Source: Myxococcota bacterium
Lineage (GTDB): Bacteria; Myxococcota_C; UBA6777
Length of the DNA stretch: 16,159 nt
Assembly: GCA_963169055.1 (NCBI GenBank)
Contig: CAUJFU010000480.1
Coordinates: forward strand, 1 to 16,159
Reading direction: 5' to 3'
Part shown: positions 10,101-16,098 of the stretch, one piece after another
How positions within the stretch are numbered: position 1 is the first letter of the stretch
How the letters are laid out: every line of letters starts with the position of its first letter
Translations under genes and position numbers: made by a program
Notes under the pieces: generated by a model
Databases searched by the model: none
What the model was told of the DNA's origin: nothing
Seen by the model: only the letters and a program-made list of their open reading frames with translations

Positions 10101-10903
10101 AAGCGAGTTGTCTTGCCTACCGCAACACTTCGTTTTACGATCCCAACACCCCGCCCAAAACAGGATTTTATTGGATCCATCCGTCCTCTGTTCACAAGCC
10201 GATCGGGAAGGCTTTTCGGGTGCATTGCGATATGGACTACGATGGGGGAGGGTGGACCTTGATCATGAAAGTCGGGCACAACCAAGGCGGAGCCGCGAGT
10301 CGCTTTGGTTATTATGCTTTAAACCCCGGATGGACCGACCTCAACACGTTGAATGAAGAAGATATCAAGATCCTCCCAGACAAAGAAGCGAAGTTGCAGA
10401 GTTATTATGCGGTGGCGTACACGCACTTGTTGGTCGGGATGCACCCACAAGATCAGCCGATCAGTGAGCCTGCCTTGGGACAGGTGGATGCGCAGCTTAA
10501 GCGTGTGATCTTGTCGAAGCCGATGGCGTCGATGTACGAGATGATGTCGACTACGATAGGCAGCGTTGAAGTCGGAGGGACGAGTGTTTCGTTTGATGAG
10601 TGGGCAGGGCGCGATGCTTGGAGGGCGATGTTGCCGGATGCTTCGTTGCAGCGGAATTGTGCGCGAGAAGCTTACAACGTGTTGGCGGGGGGAGGTCTTG
10701 CGGGAGGGGTCGTTGGATGGGCGCGGATCGCTTGGTTGGGGAACGAGCAATTCGACTGTGGCTCGGTGGATTCGGCGATCTTTTTGGGGGGATCCGTGGA
10801 TGCCAATTTTGTGGTGGGTAATTTTGCATCCACCGCAGGGTCGGCAGCGCCTGATAACGGGGACAAAAAGATCAAGGGGTTTGCGTACCTTTGGGTGCGA
10901 TGA
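7124..10903 (+). CDS. Large cysteine-rich lipoprotein with three fibrinogen-like (GGGWT) domains
   Basis: A 1259-aa probable surface lipoprotein. ATG 7124 follows GAGAG (7116-7120) and is 20 nt after the previous stop. The leader MMRRALFLLGLLWLGQGGC gives a putative lipidated C19, although Gln at -3 is not ideal. An acidic Pro/Ser-rich linker (about 55-150) leads to ten CxxxxDC/HC units (about 150-365, for example REDADC, LRDADC, LIDQDC). Three tandem fibrinogen-like domains follow: about 375-655 (AYCEM...GGGWTLVLKADG, C422/W431), 660-970 (VYCQM...GGGWSLALK, C702/W711) and 975-1259 (VHCDM...GGGWTLIMK, C1035/W1044). Each opens with an RWxDGxxxxSCxxY-like or related lead-in. It shares architecture with the upstream gene, suggesting gene duplication plus internal domain amplification. 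An extracellular adhesin or lectin role is inference. Confidence 0.88.
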   Translation: MMRRALFLLGLLWLGQGGCNGESASPETWFCRNDGDCRPIGAFLCERSVCVPFARAQANRKENAVISENTSDEKREAIDEKNSGIESDGGDESPSDRTQPPDGSEEPAQPADGSQETTPPDGAEIPPSESSNPPEPSLGCSKNEDCFSGFFCNTEVGKSQGECVECLLHTDCKPHEPICYQKRCVPCREDADCTKFGRNPATPFCDRQTSRCVVCLKTADCTAPLACINRACSSCLADVDCGAGLFCDQGACVACLRDADCANKRCEKGQCIECKVDADCSKDPNDPKICLLSSSRCVVCETDQHCQVRDATKPYCIGNLCQACAKSAHCPQGQACKGGVCANCLIDQDCGADAQCVQGECIQKAVVYTQSPVVARRWSDGSVALSCAGYRYPPSRFYRASTDDGVYAIQPTGTNVPSLAYCEMTTQGGGWTLVLKADGRSPTFAYDSPYWLSSQGGLNENSLDESAKEALFGTYGTVPLSQAMLKMRDANDPIGKFGSLVMGYNGNSLRRLISQERYLPIQREERSVAWLGLLPKATYHTAPSSCVWQGINIATNTYPTSSMVRALRLGIVWSEYSCGSIAGHSFLGVGAQVVPYGSSGGGALVTSGNFATGVPEHEGTAGQVKTKDAVNPGFALLYVRLLPVRAILIQDVDQVHRWLDGTYPMSCAGYLGRLYHQESLPRNDGLYWVQPPGAGGPVKVYCQMAKRGGGWSLALKIDGQDDKWSFDNEIWTHCDADAGTRLSRFFCTTPALGPGGRARLKRDLVVPDAQAARLISYDVLPFGSVLVQMMPFAPSDPTKLNGTFPPPTEHLLWQRGASLRSALLDCSGASSAAAPLNAQGGFSASSSERQSWESSVSLASGEIPYIRALCNRQGFCVKRDGSGKAQAIEAVRIGLLAGTSNCDQPDGFVGIGSKFEADYKGDKAYAGNAGPDLSGVLAYKSHARMAFVSVREVLGTQSGTRQGFRYVGADLLTVKDPTKDADGGYVRADGTIEASCLAYRNTSFYDPNTPPKTGFYWIHPSSVHKPIGKAFRVHCDMDYDGGGWTLIMKVGHNQGGAASRFGYYALNPGWTDLNTLNEEDIKILPDKEAKLQSYYAVAYTHLLVGMHPQDQPISEPALGQVDAQLKRVILSKPMASMYEMMSTTIGSVEVGGTSVSFDEWAGRDAWRAMLPDASLQRNCAREAYNVLAGGGLAGGVVGWARIAWLGNEQFDCGSVDSAIFLGGSVDANFVVGNFASTAGSAAPDNGDKKIKGFAYLWVR

Positions 10904-10952
10904 GCGTCTTGTTTTTTGGGGCGGCGTCGTGATAACCGTCGTTTGTTTTTGC

Positions 10953-11012
10953 GCGCCCGTTGTGGGGTGCAGAGCGAGCAAGACGATGTATGCGCCCGTT
11001 GTGGGGTGCAGA
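10953..11012 (+). repeat. Direct repeat, 21-bp core twice at 39-bp spacing, in thiolase leader
   Basis: The core GCGCCCGTTGTGGGGTGCAG plus a following A occurs identically at 10953-10973 and 10992-11012. The tails after each core are similar but diverged. It lies in the 133-nt gap between the three-domain lipoprotein and the thiolase, ending 24 nt before the thiolase ATG. It could be a paired regulator site, a leader element or a local duplication; the sequence does not decide. Confidence 0.8.
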
Positions 11013-11036
11013 TCGGACGAAGAAGGGAGAAGGCGT

Positions 11037-12218
11037 ATGCGCGAGGTTGTGATCGTTGGTGCGGTGAGGACGGCGATAGGGAATTTTCAGGGGGGGCTTT
11101 CTGGTTTTACGGCGACGGAACTGGGGGGATTGGTGATCGTGGAGGCGTTGAAGCGTGCGGGTGTTGGACCTGATCAGGTGGACGAAGTGATCATGGGGAA
11201 TGTGTTGCCGCACGGTTTGGGTCAGAATCCTGCGCGCCAAGCGGTCTTAAAAGCGGCTTTGCCGTATGATGTAGGCGCGATCACGGTGAATAAGGTGTGT
11301 GGTTCGGGCTTGAAGGCGGTGATGTTGGCCGCGCAAGCGGTGGCTTGTGGTGATGCGGAAGTGGTGGTCGCGGGGGGGATGGAGGTGATGTCACAAGCGC
11401 CGTATCTTTTGCCGAAGGCGCGAACGGGCTATCGGATGGGGCATGGGGAGATGTGGGACGCAATGATCCGCGATGGCTTGTGGGACGTGAACAACGACTT
11501 CCACATGGGTTATACAGCGGATCTTGTGGCAGAAAAGTTTGGCGTGTCGCGAGAGGAACAGGATGCTTATGCGTTTCGTTCTTATGAGCGAGCGCTGGCT
11601 TCGGTGCAATCGGGGCGTTTTGATGCAGAACGGATGCCTGTGATGATCCCGCAAAAAAAAGGCGAAGCGTTGGCCTTTTTAGACGATGAGGCAGCGCGCC
11701 CATCTCCGCTGGAGAAGCTGGCCTCGTTGCGTGCGGTGTTTAAGAAGGATGGTACGGTGACAGCGGCCAACGCTTCGAAGATATCGGATGGTGCAGCGGC
11801 GTTGGTGGTGGTGTCGCGGGCTTATGCTGAGAAGCATGGATTGCGGGTATTGGGGCGTGTTGGAGCGCAGGCTTCGGCGGGTATTGAGCCGCACGATGTG
11901 TTGGTCGCGCCGATCAAAGCGATCCCCAAAGTGCTGAAAAAAGCGGGCCTTTCTCGTGGTGACATCGATCTGTACGAGATCAACGAAGCGTTTGCATCGA
12001 GTACGTTGGCAGTGATGAAAGAGTTGGAATTGTCGGAAGATCGGGTGAACGTGAACGGCGGTGCGATCGCTTTGGGTCATCCGATCGGGGCGAGTGGTGC
12101 GCGTGTTTTGGTGACGTTGTTATCTGCGCTAGAGCAGCGGGGCTTGCGGCGAGGGCTTGCGACGTTGTGTCTTGGGGGCGGGGAAGCTGTTGCTTTGATT
12201 GTCGAGCGTGCAGGCTAA
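11037..12218 (+). CDS. Acetyl-CoA C-acetyltransferase (biosynthetic-type thiolase)
   Basis: The enzyme condenses two acetyl-CoA to acetoacetyl-CoA, or the reverse, in the cytoplasm. It feeds ketone-body, isoprenoid or polyhydroxyalkanoate metabolism; the pathway cannot be told from the neighbours. The 393-aa product has the standard family length. It shows the nucleophile in NKVCGSGLKAV (C88), NEAFA, GHPIGASGAR with H348, and CLGGG with the acid/base C378; these positions nearly match the well-studied Zoogloea enzyme. HMGYTADLVAEKF in the loop domain also fits the acetyl-CoA-specific type. The frame is open upstream to 10566, overlapping the previous gene, but ATG 11037 is chosen because MREVVIVGAVRTAIG is the canonical N-terminus and AAGGGAG (11023-11029) precedes it. 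Confidence 0.95.
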   Translation: MREVVIVGAVRTAIGNFQGGLSGFTATELGGLVIVEALKRAGVGPDQVDEVIMGNVLPHGLGQNPARQAVLKAALPYDVGAITVNKVCGSGLKAVMLAAQAVACGDAEVVVAGGMEVMSQAPYLLPKARTGYRMGHGEMWDAMIRDGLWDVNNDFHMGYTADLVAEKFGVSREEQDAYAFRSYERALASVQSGRFDAERMPVMIPQKKGEALAFLDDEAARPSPLEKLASLRAVFKKDGTVTAANASKISDGAAALVVVSRAYAEKHGLRVLGRVGAQASAGIEPHDVLVAPIKAIPKVLKKAGLSRGDIDLYEINEAFASSTLAVMKELELSEDRVNVNGGAIALGHPIGASGARVLVTLLSALEQRGLRRGLATLCLGGGEAVALIVERAG

Positions 12219-12544
12219 GCACCGTATTTGATGGAGCAAGAATACTCCGTGGGCAAAGCAGGGGTGGAGTAGCGACTTCTTGATGGCAAAGGGTGGGGCA
12301 GGGGAGGGGAGGCTGTCTCTCAGCCGTGTGGTGGTGTGAACCCTTGTGAAAGGTCGGATCAGTTCGATGCGCGGTGTCTTTGGGTGAAAAGGCAAGGGGC
12401 TGGTCTTTGGGATCAAGCCAAGAGTATCTTGGGGTGGCATATTCTTTGCGGGCGCGATCTTTTTCAAACAGAACTGTAACCTTGCGCGGGGTCTATCGTT
12501 GTGCGAGGGAACGCTTCAAAAACAAACACGCAGGGGCATCAGCC
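12219..12544 (+). other. 326-nt spacer, no gene seen
   Basis: Nothing here reads as a gene. The lipoprotein frame is open back to 12374, but that extension has no SD and would bury the signal peptide. A perfect short hairpin GGCTG-TCTCT-CAGCC (12311-12325) has no T-run on either side. TACTCC 12243-12248 and GGAGTA 12266-12271 form a weaker pairing. AGGGG 12532-12536 is the ribosome site of the next gene. No confident promoter was identified; TATTCT at 12440 and TGTAAC at 12475 lack good -35 partners. Confidence 0.45.
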
Positions 12545-14740
12545 ATGGACAGAACATACAACGCAACAAAAGGGATGATGGTCTTGATGTTTGGCCTGTT
12601 GGTTTCGGGCTGTGTGGGTCATCAAGAAGGCTCTGTGGTGTATCGCCAAGGGCCTCCCGCAGACGAAGCGCAACCGACATGGGGGCGTCGTTTACAGCCG
12701 ACACAAGGGCGTTATGGTCAAGTTGATTCGTCGCGACCTTCTCCCTCTCCACAGGTGCCAGCGCATGGTGCGTATTCGATGCCCCCCCCCCAACAGTCGT
12801 ATGGACCAGATCGCCGATTTACGAGTGGGCAGGGCGCTCCGAAGTGGCGTGATGATCCAGAACGAAGCGATGCGGATCGGGCGTTGCGCCATGAGCACCA
12901 GAGGCAAGTCAACCAAGAGCATCAGCGGTTTCAATGGAAGTTGCGTGTGGCGCAGATTCATCGCGTGATGGCTCAATTGGCTCGCAAAGAGCGGGCATAT
13001 CGTCTTGCGATCCGATCGCATCGGCGTTTGTATCAAAGTTATCGACAACACGCATATTCCCCCGAACATGGTGAGCAGGCTGCTTACACCCAACGCGCAC
13101 AACAACATCTTTCTGTGATGCACCGATACCAAGGGGCTTTGCGCTTCGTTTTGGCGCGGAAGGCACGTTTGCAACAACGACTGCTTCGTTATGGTGCGTT
13201 GGCGCAAGGCCATGAGGTCGCTCCACAAACTTCGCCAGACGCTTTGCCTCAGGTTAACCCTCGTGCTTATCTCCCTGCGACTGCCGCGCCTGTGCGTCCG
13301 CGTGGGTATGTTCCTGCAACGCCCTCTGCGGTCCAACCTCGTCGTTATCAACGATCGACAGCTTCGTTGAGTCCCTCAAATCGGGTGTATCCGTCTGCAA
13401 CGCCTTCTCTTGTTCAACCGCCCGACACGTCATCTGCTGTGCCTCCGATCAATCCGTCGCTTCAGGGATCTGTGCAGTTGCCGAACGGGTCGGGCATGAC
13501 GTCGATGCAGCCTGTGGAGCCTTCTTACGCATCTCCGTCTGTTGATGGGGACGCTGCTTTGGTCGGATGGAAGGCGCATTGCGCGCAAGAACGCACCAAG
13601 CACAATCCTGTGGCTGCACCGCGTTTTACAGATCAAGCCCATCTTCAAACGCGCTTTGGCCGGGTGGATGTGCAGCGTTATCGGCATGGTCTTTCAGAAC
13701 AGATCCAAGCGATCGGCGCATCAAAAAATACTGTATTGCTCGGAATGACGGGTCGTTACACGGAGGCTTTTTGTTCGGATCGCTCGATCTCGGTGTGGTA
13801 TACGCCGCGCAAGCGATTGGTGACGTTAAAACCGCCGATTCGGGACTATTTGTTAAGGCACCGTTCATTGCATCCGTGGTTCCAAGGGATCCGTAAGGCT
13901 TCGGGTGATCTGGAAGTGGCGCATCTTGATCTCGATCGTGGTGTGGGTGGTTTGTTGTTGCATCTGCCGCAAACTGCGCAACTGCAAGGCCGCCAGCGTA
14001 CGGTGTATTTGCACTGGGATGTGCGCAATAACGCCATCACGGGCCATCTTTCGTTGGTTTCCTCTGGATGCCATCGTCAGTTTCGGGTGGTGGGGTTTGA
14101 TCAACAAAGTAGTCGGTTGTTGTTGTTGCGTGAAGAAGGCTACCAAGACAATTGTAAGCTTCCTGCTGATCAGCCCCAACGCAAGGCGCTTTTGGGGATC
14201 AAGTGGCCTTCTGGCGATCGCCAGATTATCGCACGTTTTCAACATCAGTATCGCCTTGAGCGGATTGTTGCGAGCGAAGGGATGGCCAAGATCGCTTTGG
14301 CGGAATACACGGAACTACCGAATCAACAGGGGCATGTGATCGTCGTGGACACGGTGACGGGCAAGACGTTGCAGAAACCGATACCAAAAACCCCATACGG
14401 CTTGTTGTTTACGCCCGATCAGCAGGCGTTGTTGGTGTACAGCGCGAAAGCTGCTTTGTTGGTGCGTGTACCCTTGAGCCTTGCTGCCGCGAAGGCTGAA
14501 GTCCGAACGCGCGCTTTGGGCCATGCGATGGGGCTTTCCAAGGATCGTAAGAAACTCTTTGTGTTGTTTCATGCGGGTATTGAGGTTCGAGACGCTGAAA
14601 CGCTCAAGTTGCTAGGGTTTTTGTCGATCAACAAAACGGTTGTGGGGGACAAGTTTGTCCATGTCGATGGTTCTGCGATCCTTCAAGGAACGCTTTTTGT
14701 GAAAAATGGCGAGACGTTGCATATCCATACGCCTTCCTGA
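12545..14740 (+). CDS. Lipoprotein with basic helical region, Pro-rich linker and possible beta-propeller domain
   Basis: I do not recognise a named family. The 731-aa product starts at ATG 12545, 8 nt after AGGGG. The leader MDRTYNATKGMMVLMFGLLVSGC has a good lipobox (LVSGC, C23). Residues 24-115 are Gln/Pro-rich and include MPPPQQ, encoded by a C10 run. About 115-225 is a strongly basic, probably helical region rich in His/Gln/Arg. About 240-340 is a Pro/Ala/Thr/Ser linker with imperfect repeats (YLPATAAPVRPRGYVPATPS). About 345-731 is globular; its last 200 residues (HVIVVDTVTGKTLQKPI, LLFTPDQQALLVYS, IEVRDAETLKLLGF) have the strand pattern of a WD40/YVTN-like propeller. Such domains mediate protein binding in the cell envelope; the partner is unknown. 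An alternative ATG (12575) would place AAAAGGG directly against the start, which is unlikely. Confidence 0.75.
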   Translation: MDRTYNATKGMMVLMFGLLVSGCVGHQEGSVVYRQGPPADEAQPTWGRRLQPTQGRYGQVDSSRPSPSPQVPAHGAYSMPPPQQSYGPDRRFTSGQGAPKWRDDPERSDADRALRHEHQRQVNQEHQRFQWKLRVAQIHRVMAQLARKERAYRLAIRSHRRLYQSYRQHAYSPEHGEQAAYTQRAQQHLSVMHRYQGALRFVLARKARLQQRLLRYGALAQGHEVAPQTSPDALPQVNPRAYLPATAAPVRPRGYVPATPSAVQPRRYQRSTASLSPSNRVYPSATPSLVQPPDTSSAVPPINPSLQGSVQLPNGSGMTSMQPVEPSYASPSVDGDAALVGWKAHCAQERTKHNPVAAPRFTDQAHLQTRFGRVDVQRYRHGLSEQIQAIGASKNTVLLGMTGRYTEAFCSDRSISVWYTPRKRLVTLKPPIRDYLLRHRSLHPWFQGIRKASGDLEVAHLDLDRGVGGLLLHLPQTAQLQGRQRTVYLHWDVRNNAITGHLSLVSSGCHRQFRVVGFDQQSSRLLLLREEGYQDNCKLPADQPQRKALLGIKWPSGDRQIIARFQHQYRLERIVASEGMAKIALAEYTELPNQQGHVIVVDTVTGKTLQKPIPKTPYGLLFTPDQQALLVYSAKAALLVRVPLSLAAAKAEVRTRALGHAMGLSKDRKKLFVLFHAGIEVRDAETLKLLGFLSINKTVVGDKFVHVDGSAILQGTLFVKNGETLHIHTPS
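12782..12791 (+). repeat. C10 homopolymer inside lipoprotein gene
   Basis: Ten consecutive C residues encode P80-P82 plus the first base of Q83. It is the longest homopolymer noticed in the window. Losing one C would move translation into a frame that stops at 12968; gaining one would reach a TGA near 12850. Either change would remove the whole globular domain. Confidence 0.9.
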
Positions 14741-14766
14741 GGGGAGAGTCGGTTCTATGCAGGGGA

Positions 14767-14809
14767 GGGGTGGTTTTGCGGAGGGGAAGGGTGGTTTTGT
14801 GGGAAGAGG
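14767..14809 (+). repeat. G-rich 21-bp tandem duplication
   Basis: GGGTGGTTTTG occurs at 14768 and again at 14789, each preceded by G/A-rich sequence, giving a 21-bp period just after the lipoprotein stop. The closely spaced G-runs (AGGGGAAGGG...GTGGGAAGAGGG) make a G-quadruplex conceivable on the plus strand, though one loop would be about 9 nt. Confidence 0.6.
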
Positions 14810-14867
14810 GAACACCCGATAGCTGCGCTGTTTTCGAAGTGAATTGCTGTTCGCTAAGAGGAATGTT

Positions 14868-14897
14868 TTGCGTGGGGGCGGTGGGTTGCGCTAGTAT
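14868..14897 (+). promoter_or_regulatory. Candidate promoter upstream of epimerase
   Basis: TTGCGT (14868-14873) and TAGTAT (14892-14897) are separated by 18 nt, giving three and four matches to the sigma70 -35 and -10. The leader would be about 140 nt. The match is modest and the consensus for this organism is unknown. Confidence 0.25.
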
Positions 14898-14995
14898 GAC
14901 GGAGCTTTTTGAGCGGTGTGCCAGCGTTTCGGATGGTTGGAAAAGCTCGATTTGACGTGCTGTTTGCGCCTTTTCCGCATGGGTTTCCGAATCAC

Positions 14996-15022
14996 CGCTC
15001 TACGCGGAGCGTGACGTTTTTT
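14996..15022 (+). terminator. Weak hairpin plus T6 before epimerase, possible terminator or attenuator
   Basis: CGCTC (14996-15000) pairs with GAGCG (15007-15011) around a 6-nt loop, and T6 follows at 15017-15022 after a 5-nt gap. The stem is short and the T-run displaced, so termination efficiency is doubtful. It lies between the candidate promoter and the epimerase ribosome site. Confidence 0.2.
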
Positions 15023-15045
15023 CGCTGTGGAAGAAGGAGTTGTGG

Positions 15046-16023
15046 ATGTCGGAACTTGCGGGTGAGCGTGTGTTGGTGACGGGGGGAGCGGGGTTTATTG
15101 GTTCGCACGTGGTGGGGGCGTTGTTGGAGCGCGGTGCGCGTGTGGTGGTGATCGATAATTTTTCGACGGGTTCTCGGGAAAATCTTTTGCGTTACGAAGG
15201 TGGTTTGGGGTTTCGTTTGATCGAGGCGGATATCACGTCTTCTTTGTGGCCGTCTTTGTTTGCGGCACAACAAGACGAACCGATTGATCGGATCATTCAT
15301 TTGGCCGCACAGACGTCTGTTCCGCGTTCTTTGGTGAAGCCGCTTGAAGATATCCAGATCAACCAAGTGGCGACGTTGCAGTTGTTAGAATTTGCCCGTT
15401 GTAGCGGTGTAAAGAAGATTGTTTTTGCCTCGTCAGCAGCGACTTATGGGGATTTGGAAGCCGAGCAGATGCGCGAGGATATGCCGACGTCTCCGCTTTC
15501 TCCGTATGGGTTGAATAAGTTAACTAGCGAGGGGTGGTTGCGAGTCTATGCGTTGCATTATGCCGTTCCAGCGGTGTCGTTACGTTTTTTTAACGTTTTT
15601 GGGCCGCGCCAAGATCCGAGGAGTCCGTATTCGGGGGTCATCTCGTTGTTTTTGCAGCGTGCGTTGCTGGGGCAAGAGTTGTTGATCTTTGGGGATGGTC
15701 GCCAGACAAGAGATTTCGTTTTTGTGGAAGATATCGTACAGGCGTTGTTATTGGGTTGTTTTGGACCGGTCTCACGGGGAGAATCGATCAACGTGGGAAC
15801 AGGGCGTGCTGTGACGATCACACGTCTTGCGGAGTTGGTGATGTCTTTGTGTGAATCACCAAGCCGCTTGCGTTATGCGGAAGCACGTGCAGGGGAGATC
15901 AAGCATTCTTGTGCGGATATCTCGATGGCTCGGCATTTATTGGGATACCAGCCAACCGTAAGCGTCGAAGAAGGGCTGTCAAGAACGTTGGAATGGTTGC
16001 AGGAAGGGATGGGGGAGATGTGA
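15046..16023 (+). CDS. NAD-dependent epimerase/dehydratase, UDP-hexose 4-epimerase-like
   Basis: A 325-aa extended short-chain dehydrogenase that interconverts nucleotide sugars, usually for lipopolysaccharide, capsule or exopolysaccharide precursors. ATG 15046 is chosen over the in-frame TTG at 15040 because AAGGAG (15034-15039) sits 6 nt upstream. It shows the NAD-binding GGAGFIGSH (G13, G16, G19), D37 in VVVIDNFSTG binding the ribose, D62, LAAQ (86-89), the SSAATYG motif (S130), and catalytic Y154-GLN-K158. FGDGRQTRDFVFVEDIV and NVGTG are typical of the GalE/WbpP branch. Substrate (glucose, GlcNAc, glucuronate) cannot be fixed from sequence alone. The last codon and the TGA appear to overlap the end of an IS200/IS605-like element, so the native C-terminus may have been slightly longer. 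Confidence 0.92.
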   Translation: MSELAGERVLVTGGAGFIGSHVVGALLERGARVVVIDNFSTGSRENLLRYEGGLGFRLIEADITSSLWPSLFAAQQDEPIDRIIHLAAQTSVPRSLVKPLEDIQINQVATLQLLEFARCSGVKKIVFASSAATYGDLEAEQMREDMPTSPLSPYGLNKLTSEGWLRVYALHYAVPAVSLRFFNVFGPRQDPRSPYSGVISLFLQRALLGQELLIFGDGRQTRDFVFVEDIVQALLLGCFGPVSRGESINVGTGRAVTITRLAELVMSLCESPSRLRYAEARAGEIKHSCADISMARHLLGYQPTVSVEEGLSRTLEWLQEGMGEM

Positions 16024-16027
16024 ACCA

Positions 16028-16048
16028 CCCAAGGCTAAAGCACTTGGG
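16028..16048 (-). repeat. Bulged-T subterminal hairpin of the IS right end
   Basis: CCCAAG (16028-16033) pairs with CTTGGG (16043-16048). The inner GC/GC pairs close a TAAA/TTTA tetraloop, and A16042 (T on the minus strand) is left unpaired. This is the expected recognition hairpin of a Y1 transposase right end. Confidence 0.65.
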
Positions 16049-16098
16049 CTTCCTTTCTGCTTCACAGACGGCAGCGCCAACCCGATAGGGAAGACGTC

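Larger units (their letters stand above)
14741..15045 (+). other. 305-nt spacer upstream of epimerase, no convincing gene
   Basis: The only frame of any size (14770-14955, 61 codons) has no SD and no recognisable features. The first third is very G-rich with a 21-bp duplication. The rest contains a candidate promoter near 14868-14897, a short hairpin at 14996-15011 and the epimerase ribosome site AAGGAG at 15034-15039. Confidence 0.45.

Noticed and set aside
10566-11036. N-terminal extension of the thiolase overlapping the lipoprotein gene
   Set aside because: The canonical thiolase N-terminus begins at 11037 behind a good SD. The extension lies in another frame of the fibrinogen-domain gene.
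12311-12325. GGCTG-TCTCT-CAGCC hairpin as thiolase terminator
   Set aside because: The stem is only 5 bp and no T-run follows on either strand.
12374-12544. Upstream extension of the propeller lipoprotein
   Set aside because: It would place 57 residues ahead of an obvious lipoprotein signal peptide and lacks an SD.
14770-14955. A 61-codon small gene before the epimerase
   Set aside because: There is no ribosome site and no recognisable motif, and it runs through a G-rich tandem repeat.
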